Part shown: positions 23,550 through 33,169 of the stretch, piece after piece
Numbering within the stretch: position 1 is the first letter of the stretch
Layout: each line of letters opens with the position of its first letter
Source of the DNA: Glandiceps talaboti
Taxonomy: Eukaryota > Hemichordata > Enteropneusta > Spengelidae
DNA: 64,000 nt
Reading direction: 5' to 3'
Assembly: GCF_964340395.1 (NCBI RefSeq)
Contig: NC_135557.1
Location: forward strand, 4,999,716-5,063,715
Notes under the pieces: generated by a model
What the model saw: the letters and a program-made list of their open reading frames with translations, nothing else
Database searches by the model: none
Told to the model about the DNA's origin: nothing
Program-made: the position numbers and the translations under genes

Positions 23550-24020
23550 ATGATTGATAAACATATTAAAACGATACAAGATTTAATTGATTATCTTACA
23601 CAAGTATGTAGTGCGTATAGAAGTTCCAGCGATACCAGTTTTTGTTTATTAGCTGCTGGTCCAATAATTATTACCGTTATTAATCAAAATCTAAAACTAA
23701 CGGATAAAATATCACAATTTAAATTACAATATCAAAATTTCAAGGAATTATTAATATACACGCAGGCTAATGTATACACTGAAAAACCTGTGATTGAATT
23801 TATTCAGGAGATATTTATGAAATCTCTTGAAATGCAGAAAGCTGCCAATTACACTCCCCCTTTGGAGCATTACTTGAAATATTATAAATTAAATGGTTAT
23901 TCAGAAATGAAATCAATGGAATATACGAAGTCAGCAATGGAATCAAATATGAAAACAATGGAATCAGATATGAAATCAATTGAAATAGAAATAAAATCAA
24001 TGGAAACAGATATGAAATAA
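23550..24020 (+). CDS. Polinton unknown protein with Met-Lys heptad-like tail
   Basis: The longer open frame starts inside the TA microsatellite region, but the plausible start is ATG 23,550 (MIDKHIKTIQDLIDYLTQVC), giving 156 residues. It has a hydrophobic stretch (FCLLAAGPIIITVI, about residues 29-42), a helical middle, and a C-terminal run of imperfect MESDMKSIE/MKTMESDMK heptads (last ~45 residues) that reads as a coiled coil or surface tail. No break is seen. It lies just upstream of the integrase start. Function unknown. Confidence 0.45.
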   Translation: MIDKHIKTIQDLIDYLTQVCSAYRSSSDTSFCLLAAGPIIITVINQNLKLTDKISQFKLQYQNFKELLIYTQANVYTEKPVIEFIQEIFMKSLEMQKAANYTPPLEHYLKYYKLNGYSEMKSMEYTKSAMESNMKTMESDMKSIEIEIKSMETDMK

Positions 24021-24037
24021 ATGAAAAAATAATATTT

Positions 24038-24060
24038 ACTTTATCTTATATTATATAATT
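24038..24060 (+). promoter_or_regulatory. A/T box upstream of the integrase start
   Basis: CTTTATCTTATATTATATAA lies about 17 bp before ATG 24,077. It matches the boxes before other Polinton genes at 33,134, 34,521, 35,283, 35,777 and 35,928. Promoter role inferred from position. Confidence 0.45.
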
Positions 24061-24106
24061 TACTAATATAGGAACAATGGGACTGGACCAGTATCTGCGA
24101 GACTTG

Positions 24107-24108
24107 TA
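24107..24108. repeat. TA target-site duplication, left copy
   Basis: TA immediately before CAGTAGACCCTCGC. The partner TA is at 28,889-28,890. Removing the element and one TA brings the integrase codons back into phase. Confidence 0.8.
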
Positions 24109-24207
24109 CAGTAGACCCTCGCTAACTCGTGGGTGTCCGTGTCCATCAAGAAACCCGCGACTTAGCAAGGGCCGCGACTTAGCGAGGTTACTAAACTCCA
24201 CCAAAAA

Positions 24208-25077
24208 ATGAAGTGTGATGACTGTGGCACCAACAAGGGTGTGCATTTGTGTCAGGGTGACCTGGACTTATGCCGCAAATGTGAATCCAGAAGATTTCCA
24301 AAGCCAAGGTCAAGCGAACGGCTAGAAAACAAAGGCAAGATGGCTGAAGGCCAAAGTGACGCAACCAAAATAACCATAGAAGACAGACTAACTTTCCTCT
24401 GCCAAAAAGTCGATCAGTTTGGCACTATACCAGATACTTTAAGGGATCTCCAGCATTCGGTCAAGTTCATGAGTGACTCATTTGAAGACTTCCGAAGAGA
24501 AATACAGTCACTGACGATGGAAAACACGGAACTTCGGAATAAACTGGAAGACGCTGAAGGAAAATTGAAGATAGCAGAAAACGAAATCGAAGAGCTACAA
24601 CAGTACACACGAAGGAACAATTTGGAGATACATGGTATCCCAGAAACCACCAACGAAAACACAGACGAGATTGTAAAGAAAGTTGCAGAGGCAGTAGACG
24701 TAGAAGTTTTAGATAGCGACATTGACATCAGCCATCGACTACCGAAAAGAAGAGAACAACAACAACCTGCCATATTAATTGTGAGATTCACACGCAGAAG
24801 TGTTCGCAACAAACTTTACATCGCCAGGAAGAAACTACAGAAGAAGACAGCGTCTGATATTGGTTTACACACTCCAAGACAAGATGATCATCGCATCTAC
24901 TTTAACGAACAGCTCACAAGAAGAAATAAACAATTGTTCCATAACACCAACATGAAACGGAAATCGCTAAACTGGAAATACATCTGGACTCAGAACGGAA
25001 GAATATACGTCCGTAAGGAAAACGACACGCCAGCTATGAAAATAGGTTCTGAGAGAGACATTCAGCGCATTATATAA
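24208..25077 (+). CDS. CR1-like retrotransposon ORF1 protein
   Basis: Intact 289-codon frame. The N-terminus carries a Cys-rich zinc-binding block (CDDCGTNKGVHLC...LCRKC, residues 3-28). A long coiled coil follows (about residues 85-135, SLTMENTELRNKLEDAEGKL region), then the block RRNNLEIHGIPE...ISHRLPKR...AILIVRF that resembles the RNA-binding transposase_22-like fold of L1/CR1-type ORF1 proteins. It would package retrotransposon RNA (family knowledge). ORF2 follows after 12 bases. The ATG at 24,208 lies directly after the pogo-like terminal repeat, so little or no 5' UTR is left. A second ATG at 24,340 is a possible alternative start. Confidence 0.75.
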   Translation: MKCDDCGTNKGVHLCQGDLDLCRKCESRRFPKPRSSERLENKGKMAEGQSDATKITIEDRLTFLCQKVDQFGTIPDTLRDLQHSVKFMSDSFEDFRREIQSLTMENTELRNKLEDAEGKLKIAENEIEELQQYTRRNNLEIHGIPETTNENTDEIVKKVAEAVDVEVLDSDIDISHRLPKRREQQQPAILIVRFTRRSVRNKLYIARKKLQKKTASDIGLHTPRQDDHRIYFNEQLTRRNKQLFHNTNMKRKSLNWKYIWTQNGRIYVRKENDTPAMKIGSERDIQRII

Positions 25078-25089
25078 AAACTCTATTAC

Positions 25090-27991
25090 ATGTCGATGGA
25101 CCCTAATTTACAAGAATCCATTATCAAATCTAGTTGTAACACTTACTCTGTTGACGATTTTAATCAAGGTAAAAGTGAAAGTAATGATTTCTCAACTTTT
25201 TCAGCTATTCACTTAAATGTCAGGTCGATTAATAAACATTTTGATGAATTGGTATCATTTTTAGGCGTCCTAAATCAAAGATTCGCAATTATCGCACTAT
25301 CAGAAACGTGGTTAAATGATACTGACGATTGTTCACTTTTTGATTTGCCTTCATACCAGTTACACACGTGTAATCGACACTATTCTAAAGGTTGTGGTGT
25401 TGCATTGTATGTGCATTCGTCTTTGCCCCATTGTCGTATTCATGACTTAACACTTGTAAATTGTGAGTCATTGTTTATTGAAACTGTTGTTGATCGGAAG
25501 ACAACTATTGTAGGTGTCATATATAGAAGGCCAAATACTTCTGTTGGTGATTTTTTAAATAGTCTGGATAAGTGTTTGGATAGTTTTTCATCAAAAAATA
25601 AGAACTGCTTGATATTAGGTGACATGAATATTGATGTCAGTTCAAATTCAAATATTACAACTGAGTACACAACTCTTCTACAGTCATACAACTTCAAACA
25701 AATCATCAACACTCCGACAAGGGTCAACAATAATAGCAGCACTACAATAGACCACCTGCTTACAAACATTACAGATAATTATTTAGAGTGTGGTTGCATT
25801 GCTACTGACATTACTGACCACTTTTCAACTTTTGTAATTCTAAATAACATGAAACACATTTTAAATGCAAATGATGTAGTTCACAGCTTTAATTTTTCTC
25901 GCTACAATCGTGAATCATTCCTAGCTGATTTGGATTGCGTAACCTGGCAATCTGTTTATGACAGTTCAAACGCCGACGAAGCATATAACATGTTCTATGA
26001 AAAATACATTAGTGTCGCCTCCAAGCACGCTCCAATCACTGCCAAAAAAAGCCGGAAAAAATCATTATGAAACACAAATTATTTTCAAAAGCTAAAAAGT
26101 CTCCAATGAATAATATCATACAGAATCATTATAAGACCTACAGAAATGTCTTAACCAGGGTAATGAGATCAGCTAAGAAACGGTATTTTTCTTACAAGTT
26201 CACCTCTGTAGCGGGTAATTCTTCAAAAACATGGCAGGTTATTAATGAAGTCTTAAATAGAAATGTTAACAAGAGTACTACACCAAGTAAACTTAAGTCC
26301 CCTTTTATGGATGAATTCATAACCGACAACAAAGGAATTGCTGAAACCTTTTGTAAATATTTTACTGATATTGGACCAAATTTAGCTTCAAAAATATCAT
26401 GCAATGTCGATTTTGAAAAATACCTAACAGGAAATTATAGCAACTCATTCTTTTTTCGTCCAGTTATTGCTGAGGATGTTGCCGAAGAACTATTATCTTT
26501 AGATACAAACAAATCCGCTGGTTATGACTTCATCCATCCATTGTTGGTCAAACACGCTGTAGATCACATATCTCAACCTCTTTCCCATGTAATCAATGGT
26601 ATCTGTCCGATGGTATGTTCCCTGAGGCACTCAAGAACGCAAAAGTCACCCCACTGTACAAAAAAGGGTCCCGATTCAACGTAGGAAACTACAGGCCGAT
26701 ATCTGTCCTCTCAATATTCAGCAAAATTTTTGAAACTATTGTAAATAAACAGATTATCTCCTTTCTTGAAAAGTATGACATACTCTCTGCCACTCAATAT
26801 GGCTTTAGATAAAAAAATAGCACCAAACTGGCTCTTGTCAACATCATTAAGGAAATAACAGAAAGTCTGAATAGCGGCAATACTACCATTGGCGTCTTCA
26901 TAGACCTTAAAAAAGCCATTGACACTATAGATCATGACATTTTATTACGCAAATTAGAAATGTACGGGGTCAGAGGTCACCCTTTAAATTGGTTTCGAAG
27001 CTATCTCAACAAACGTCCTCAAACTGTAACTATGCATAATGTTTCATCGAATTCCCAACAAATTAAATGCGGAGTGCCTCAAGGATCTATCCTCGGTCCT
27101 ACTCTTTTCCTTCTTTACATAATTGACATAAGCAATTCTACAGACTACTTTCAATTTAGGTTATTCGCAGATGACACAAATTTATTCAGATCAACTCACA
27201 TGAATGCCATAAATCTTGACACTATCAATGCAGAATTCAGTAAGGTAGTTACTTGGTGTTTGGCTAACACACTTACAGTAATTGAAGAGAAAACTAATTT
27301 CATGCTAATAAGTACGCCTCAACGTCAAATAACTTTGCAAGGTAGTATCTCTGTCAATAACACACAAATAGAGCGAGTTTCCTCAACCAGTTATCTTGGT
27401 GTAAGTATTGATTCTTCACTTTCTTGGAATTGTCATATTAACAACATACTAAAAGTTGTAACCCCAAAGATCGGAATCATTTCAAAAATTAGACATTTTG
27501 TTCCCAAGTCAATACTAATTACCATTTACAACACATTCATTTTAAAGCACTTAACATATTGCATAGAAACCTGGGGCAACACTTACTTAACTATTCTGCA
27601 TCCACTTTTCCGTCTTCAAAAGAAACTCGTTCGTCTTATAACTTTCTCCGACTTCCATGCTCACTCCGCACCACTATTCCGAAAACTTGACATTCTTAAC
27701 ATCTTTCAACTATGTGAATTCTACTCCTGTATATTTGCTTTTGACCTGATGCATAACCACTACCCCCACGATATAGAGACATACTTCCAGTATCCCGTAA
27801 CAACATATTCAACACGTCAAGCATATCAGGGTAATTTCCGTATACCACTAACCCGTTTAAGAATTACTCAACACAACTTCCAATACGCCATACCTAAGCA
27901 CTGGAACTCATTACCGCCATCCCTCAAATGTATAAATTCAAGAAAATCATTCAAAGAAGAACTAAGAAATCACATCGTATCTAAGACCTAA
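25090..27991 (+). pseudogene. CR1-like retrotransposon ORF2 (endonuclease-reverse transcriptase), three breaks
   Basis: APE endonuclease words in order: LNVRSINKHFDEL (25,213), ALSETWLND (25,300), GVIYRRPNT, LGDMNIDV (25,616), IDHLLTN and TDHFSTFVIL, together the catalytic Glu, Asp and His set. The reverse transcriptase has VTPLYKKGSR, NYRPISVLSIFSKIFE, a substituted FIDLKKAIDT motif A, CGVPQGSILGPTLF (about 27,070), FADDTNLF (catalytic, 27,163), YLGVSID and a KHWNSLPPSLK end. Breaks: frameshift near 26,067, frameshift near 26,605, and TAA at 26,810; the last two pieces share one frame. Roughly 970 codons overall, the normal length for the clade, so the copy is young compared with the Polinton genes around it. 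Confidence 0.88.
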
Positions 27992-28828
27992 GGGCTTGTT
28001 TGTTTTGTATGTAACTTAGTGTATATATTTCTTACAGAAAACTTGTTTTCAGATGTTTTTGTTTTATATTTATTTTCTGTTTTGTAGTTTATATGTTGTG
28101 TGTCTGGGCCATTGGATTAAGACTAGTTCCACTGAACTATTTCCATGGCCCTCACCAGGGAGGGTGACCATGCAATACTAAATTATATTTTTGTCATGTA
28201 CACTTTCCCAGTCTAAGTTCTGTCATTCTTTTTGGTGAAAATAAAATGAGTTATGAGGTGCTCATTATATATTCATAACCACACATTAACACACGTCACA
28301 CGTCAGCTTTTCTTCATTCTTCAGTACTGTACATGTTTTATGAGTGCAAGTTCATGGGCGATATTCATTTTAAAAAAAAGATACACACGAAATCAAAGTT
28401 GCAATATTCAGTAAATCTTTTCACGAACATGATGGTATGTATTCGTTTTTAGGTGACTTCTAAATCAATCAAATCAAATCAAACTATATATTAATGCGAG
28501 ACAAGCTTTAGTTATTAATTTGTTTTTGTGGACAATGTTCAAATTCGACTGACGAATCCTGCGACTCGAATCTAACATGATCAATGCACCGTTCACCAGC
28601 AAGACGAAAATGGTCGACATGTTTGTTGACGAGCCGAGAAGTGCATAAGGAACTTATGAGGCAGTCCGAATAAATAGAAGTCGGTTGCTAACATCAAAGT
28701 CAAACCGTGACACCTCTTCATCGAAACAACGAGTTTGAAATTGGCAGGCATGCCATTTGTTAAAAAAAATACACAAAGAGGAGTTCCGAAAACAATAGGA
28801 AAACTAAAGAAAAAATGGGATCCAATGT
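27992..28828. other. Retrotransposon 3' UTR and residual pogo-like interior
   Basis: To about 28,250 this is the 3' UTR of the CR1-like element, ending near AAAATAAAATGAG. The rest, to the inward-facing terminal repeat at 28,829, has no clear gene. A minus-strand open frame at 28,593-28,925 crosses the terminal repeat and is not credible. Confidence 0.5.
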
Positions 28829-29075
28829 GACACCCGCGACTTAGTCGAATCCGCGACTTACCGAGGCGCGAGTTAGCGAAGGCCCACTTATTATAATTCT
28901 GATTTAGCATACAGTGGCATGACAAAATTGTGGCGTAAAATCAAAGAAGACAAGCAAAAAATAAAATAAAAGGAATTGAAACAATGGCTGGAAGAACAAG
29001 AAGTTTACACTATGCACAAACCAGCAATTAAGAAGTTTCCTTACCATAAAGTAATTGTTTATGGAATTGGCAAGC

Positions 29076-29297
29076 TGACATTGTGGAGATGAATAATAAC
29101 AAGGGTAACCAGGGATATCGTTACATCCTGACTGTTATCGATGTGTTATCGAAGTATGCCTGGGCGGTACCACTCAAATCAAAATGTTGACATTGTAGAG
29201 ATGCCCAAAATGAATAATAACCATGGATATCGTTACATCCTGACTGTTATCGATCTATTATCAAAGTATGCTTGGGCGATACCACTAAAATGAAAAT
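29076..29297 (+). repeat. Internal tandem duplication in the integrase core
   Basis: Two diverged copies of ~110 bp (29,076-29,184 and 29,189-29,297). Both contain GGATATCGTTACATCC, TGACTGTTATCGAT and the TVIDxLSKYAWA coding block. Copies differ by several substitutions and small indels, so the duplication is not recent. Confidence 0.85.
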
Positions 29298-30033
29298 GTG
29301 GTATAAAGATGGCTGATTCCTTTGAGTTAATTTTCAAAGACCGTGAACCGAATAAAATTCAATTTGCATGCATGTTAAAGATCTCTTTGAAAAAACACGA
29401 AATCGAATGGTTTAGTACACGATCTGATAAAAAGCATCAGTTGTTGAGCGTTTTAACAGGACACTTAAGTCACGTATGTATAAATATTTTACTGATAGAC
29501 AGACTGGACAATGGGTTGACATACTAGATCGATTAGTGGATGGTTACAACAATACTTATCATAATTCAATCCACATGACTCCGAAGGAAGCATCATTACC
29601 AAAGAATGAAAATATCGTTTGGTATAATTTGCACGGTGCTTATCTCACTGTTGAATATGGAACTCCGAAGTTTAATATCGGCGATACCGTGAGAATTTCC
29701 AAATACAAGAATATGTTTGCTAAAGGATATCTACCAAATTACACACGTGAACTTTTCAAAATCAAACAAATTATCTTTGGTCTCGTTATTGTTTACACTC
29801 TGGAAAACTTATCGGGTGAAGACATCGAAGGCACGTTTTAAGAGCAAGAAATATCGATTGATTTGACTAAAGAATCGAAGGACTACAAAGTTGAAAAAAA
29901 TATTACGTAAGAAAAAAATCAAAGGCCATGAATACGCATTGATAAAATGGTTAGGATATGATGATAAATTCAAATCTTGGGAACCTATTGAAAATATTAA
30001 AAAAATAAATATATAGGATAACAGTTTAACAAC

Positions 30034-30390
30034 ATGTTTAGAGAACATAATATAACCAAATTTTAAAACAAATACAAAGACGTCCTTGGTTTAAATGTAG
30101 AATTAGAATGGGACAACTTCAGAAGAAAAAATATGCACGTATCAATTGTAAATACAGGGGCAAAATTTAAAGATCAAGCCCTTTATCAAATTATTTTAGC
30201 CTTTTGTAAAGAAGTCGAAAAAAGGAATTTTTTTAAAATGTATTGAATTCTTAGGTTTATTTCCTGACCTAGAAGACAATCAAGAGGCTAGATTTTTGGA
30301 TGAATACTGGGTTCTTAAATTAATACAAGATACTAGGAACAGACGTATATTTCAAGATAATTATGGAAATTTAGTAGTATGTTTTATATA
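30034..30390 (+). pseudogene. Polinton unknown gene, frameshifted
   Basis: Begins at ATG 30,034 (MFREHNITKF), interrupted by a TAA at codon 11. It then runs YKDVLGLNVELEWDNFRRKN and SIVNTGAKFKDQALYQIILA, shifts frame at an A/T-run near 30,232, and continues with IEFLGLFPDLEDNQEARFLD to about 30,390. No domain recognised. It directly follows the integrase and precedes the large unknown gene. Confidence 0.4.
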
Positions 30391-31817
30391 GAAGTTGAAA
30401 AAATGTGGACATTAGGATTATCAGATACACGAAAGCCAAAACCAAAACCAAAGCCGCCGACACCTTTAGTCGTACCGGAACCATCTCAGTCACCACATTT
30501 TCCAAAACCATTTACGCTAGCAAATAAAAATGCTAACTATGCACTACATCAACCATTTAATAAAGGGGTGTCCGTTGATATACGAAATACACTAATCAAC
30601 ATGGATGTTTATGTAAGCGAAACTGATCGATTTAATATAAAGCTGAGAGATATATTTACAAACTACATAATAATTCATTATAATGCAGGCAGTGCTAACA
30701 AATGGTTGAAAGAACCAAATATGCATTACTGGGATCAACAGTTAAATTTTGCTGTTTGGTTAGCTATGACTGGATGCGGTGTTAGTATTCACGATCATCT
30801 GTATAATGAAAATATCCCTAAGCAAATTCAATCATTTTTTAGATTCCACGATGAGAAGAATATTGAATGAGCTTTCTTGCCCACTACCTGATGATGTCGA
30901 TACATTTAGTAAAGCCGATAATTTAATCGATGTACAGGATATGTGATGAATTCGGACTAGATTATAATACAGATTTTAGATTCACGTATGACAAAGCGGG
31001 AAACAATGGTATAGGTATCGGATATGAGTGGTGGGGAGGTAAAGTACATATAAAAGAAATCCAATATAAATTTCAAGGTGCAATGGTTGAATTACCTGAT
31101 GCTCAAGATGAGGCCCGCAGGAGTCATCATTGGCATAAATTTCAAAATGCCGACTATAAACCATACAAATACTTTGCTTTAGAAAACAGTACAGGTTTCA
31201 CACTAGCAGGTTTAGGACGATTGAATCGATCAATTGAAGCTTATGTATATTGTATGTTAGGAAGTCAAGCAGACACACGAGTAAGTATAGCGGATTCTGG
31301 CGGTGCCGGGCAAGAAACGAGACAAAAAATGGTTGCATTACTGGAAGACGAGACAAGAGGCATCACTGAGGACAATAGTATACCTCATTACCAAAACGTA
31401 ATCAATGCAACAAGGGTAAAGTTAGATCTAGCCATTTCAACTTCTTTATGGTTAATCTCGAGTAAAATGATTATAAATTTGAATACGAACGTGGTGGGTT
31501 ATAACAATCTCTTACAACAGGCGACAGAAGATATGAAGTTTGGTTATAACAACATAAATAATGATATGAAAAAATCATCATTAAAAGAAATGGAAGGTCA
31601 TGATGATCCAGTGCAATGGCTTGACAGACTCGAAGCGACAGCAACCTCAGATAAAGCAGTTGAAGCGATTGAAACCCCAGCAGAAATGGCAACAGTCGAA
31701 GCAGTGGCAACAGTAGCAGCTGTAACACCAGAGCATGACATTGTTGACGTTGTTCATGAATATTCAATGATGGGAATAATAGTCGGGGCAATATTTGTAA
31801 GTCACATATTTATATAA
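30379..31817 (+). pseudogene. Large conserved Polinton-associated protein, frameshifted
   Basis: Two long frames, 30,379-30,870 and 30,930-31,817, are joined by a frameshift region at about 30,868-30,940. The likely start is ATG 30,403 (MWTLGLSDTRKPKPKPK). Landmarks: a Lys-Pro linker, GVSVDIRNTLINMDVYVSET, LNFAVWLAMTGCGVS, ICDEFGLDYNTDFRF, AGLGRLNRSIEAYVYCMLGS, ISTSLWLISSKM, VVGYNNLLQQAT and a C-terminal membrane segment (MMGIIVGAIFVSHIFI). From memory, this architecture recurs in animal genome hypothetical proteins next to Polinton polymerase and ATPase genes. I cannot assign a function. A virion structural or membrane role is possible given its place in the capsid/ATPase block. Confidence 0.6.
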
Positions 31818-31829
31818 CATTGTAGTAGA

Positions 31830-32066
31830 ATGGCTGACTTTGATCCTTTTGATATTGATCCCTTAAAGGAAAATGTAAATGAAAATGACCCTGGAGACCA
31901 TAGGGAAGACTTTGAAATGACAGAGGATGACCAAGATTCGTTGGAGCTATCAGAACTAATGGAGCAAGACCTCCAGGAAACATCATTCACAGACCCCGTT
32001 GGCCCAGAAGGCCCCACAGTTGAAATAGATATGACGGGTGCAGCAGATAAACTTATGTATAAATAA
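31830..32066 (+). CDS. Polinton acidic 78-residue protein
   Basis: Intact frame from ATG 31,830, 12 bp after the preceding stop. It is extremely acidic (MADFDPFDIDPLKENVNEND, many Asp/Glu throughout) with a PVGPEGPTVEIDMTGAADK end and no predicted membrane segment. It is likely disordered. It may bind a basic partner such as DNA-packaging proteins, but nothing proves this. Confidence 0.45.
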   Translation: MADFDPFDIDPLKENVNENDPGDHREDFEMTEDDQDSLELSELMEQDLQETSFTDPVGPEGPTVEIDMTGAADKLMYK

Positions 32067-32072
32067 TAATAA

Positions 32073-33106
32073 AATGTTAGAAGATACTATTGATGCAGTT
32101 ATTTTAAAAAAGTGACAACGTGAGTGTTAATCGAACTGATTTGCGATTAAATACATATGTAGGAAAGGATGGAGAGTTGTATGATAACATAAAAATAAAA
32201 GAATTACAAGAAACAGTAAACTTTTAGCTTATAATACAATAAAAGGTAAAATTGGTACTGCAGCTGCTAATAGACTTTTCTTAGACACTGCAGATGATAC
32301 TTCGATTCCACCGGGGCCTTTAAATGTGGATGAAGTTGAAGCTATAGATCTCACACCACCAATGATTGGTCAATTAAGAGATTATCAGGCCTACCTCAGA
32401 AGAGACACTGCAGGTAACAAAGATGAAATTGGTAAGGTTGAAAACAAAAGAATGGAATGAACTTGATCCTGAATATACAATCATGCGTAAAGAACTTGAT
32501 ACAGCATTCAAGAGTTCAGAAGATTTGTATGATAGAAAAAAAGAATTGGAAAGCAGACAAAAAATAGAAGAATTATCGCAAGATGAAAAACAGGAATTAG
32601 GCAGAATTCAGATTAATATCCTAAAATATAATAAAGAAACTGATACTTTACGTAATAAGTTAGCTGAGGCATCTGCTTTGAAAGAAGTACTCAAAGATCC
32701 AAACCGTAGTATTAAAGATAAACTGGTAATTCTTTTCCAACGCAGTGGAGTTACTATCGTTTCATTGGCAACAGCCCTCGGTTTGGTCATAACTACCATA
32801 GCCGTTGCACTAGGAGGACCTACCACTGCTGGTGGTGGTGGCGCTAGTACTGGTGGAGGTGGTGTTGGTGGGGCAGTCAAAGCAGTTACTAAACGTGTTG
32901 TGGATGCACTGAAATGGCTCGGTAATAATGCAGCGTTAGCACTGCCATGTATTATAGGTTCTATTGTATCTTTTGTTTTAAAAACAGTGGGACAAGTAAT
33001 AGGATTTATAGGTGAGTCTGTCTGGTTGTTGGCAACTGCAATAGCGGTATACCTTTATGAACGAATTTTTAAAGGAAAATCTACACAAAAAAATAAACAA
33101 AAATGA
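32073..33106 (+). pseudogene. Polinton coiled-coil/membrane protein, N-terminal part broken
   Basis: The N-terminal part (ATG 32,073; words NTYVGKDGELYDN, GKIGTAAANRLFLDTADDT, IPPGPLNVDEVEAIDLTPPM, LRDYQAYLRR) is broken by a stop near 32,113 and frameshifts near 32,220 and 32,440. The C-terminal frame is open from 32,423 to 33,106. It has a charged helix (about 70 residues), then hydrophobic segments VTIVSLATALGLVITTIAVAL, a Gly-rich linker, ALALPCIIGSIVSFVL and VWLLATAIAVYLYE, then a basic tail. Helix plus tandem membrane segments ending in YLYE matches a recurrent unknown protein of animal Polintons (from memory). A membrane-active virion protein is a reasonable hypothesis. Confidence 0.55.
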
Positions 33107-33133
33107 AAATATGAACAAAAATAAAAAAATACA

Positions 33134-33158
33134 TATTTTGTATTTTATATAATATAAT
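33134..33158 (+). promoter_or_regulatory. A/T box before the capsid candidate
   Basis: TTTTGTATTTTATATAATAT lies about 12-35 bp before ATG 33,170, matching the boxes at 34,521, 35,283, 35,777 and 24,038. Confidence 0.45.
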
Positions 33159-33169
33159 AGTATAAGAAC

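Larger units (their letters stand above)
24109..28888. mobile_element. Pogo/Tc1-like DNA element carrying a CR1-like retrotransposon
   Basis: The left end CAGTAGACCCTCGCTAACTCG and the right end (reverse complement AGTGGGCCTTCGCTAACTCG) form inverted termini. Both are followed inwardly by GCGACTTAGC words, so each end also folds on itself. TA duplications flank it, as in Tc1/mariner/pogo elements (family knowledge). Between the ends lie a nearly full-length non-LTR element (24,200-28,250) and about 640 bp of other sequence (28,250-28,888) with no intact transposase. Either a non-autonomous pogo-like element received the retrotransposon, or the two moved as one unit. Confidence 0.7.
24077..30016 (+). 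pseudogene. INT: Polinton integrase with chromodomain, split by a transposon
   Basis: Retroviral-type DDE integrase of the Polinton. The first 11 codons (MGLDQYLRDL..., ATG 24,077) stop at the pogo-like insertion at 24,109, and the frame resumes at 28,891 with YNSDLAYSGMTKLWRKIK. The linker VYTMHKP (29,005), the core word YILTVIDVLSKYAWA (about 29,120), EWFSTRSDKK (29,407), VERFNRTLK (29,461, the Glu region) and a C-terminal chromodomain (ALIKWLGYDDKFKSWEPIENI, 29,937-30,000) are all visible. Breaks: in-frame TAA near 28,969, TGA near 29,090, frameshifts near 29,186, 29,460 and 29,841-29,890. A ~113-bp internal tandem duplication repeats the first catalytic-Asp block. The second catalytic Asp segment is not visible between 29,345 and 29,400. 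The protein is dead. Confidence 0.88.

Noticed and set aside
28593-28925. 110-codon minus-strand frame at the right end of the pogo-like element
   Set aside because: It runs through the terminal repeat into the Polinton flank, which no real gene would do.
31471-31791. Leu/Pro-rich minus-strand frame
   Set aside because: Antisense of the large Polinton gene; composition follows the Ala/Val/Thr-rich plus-strand coding.
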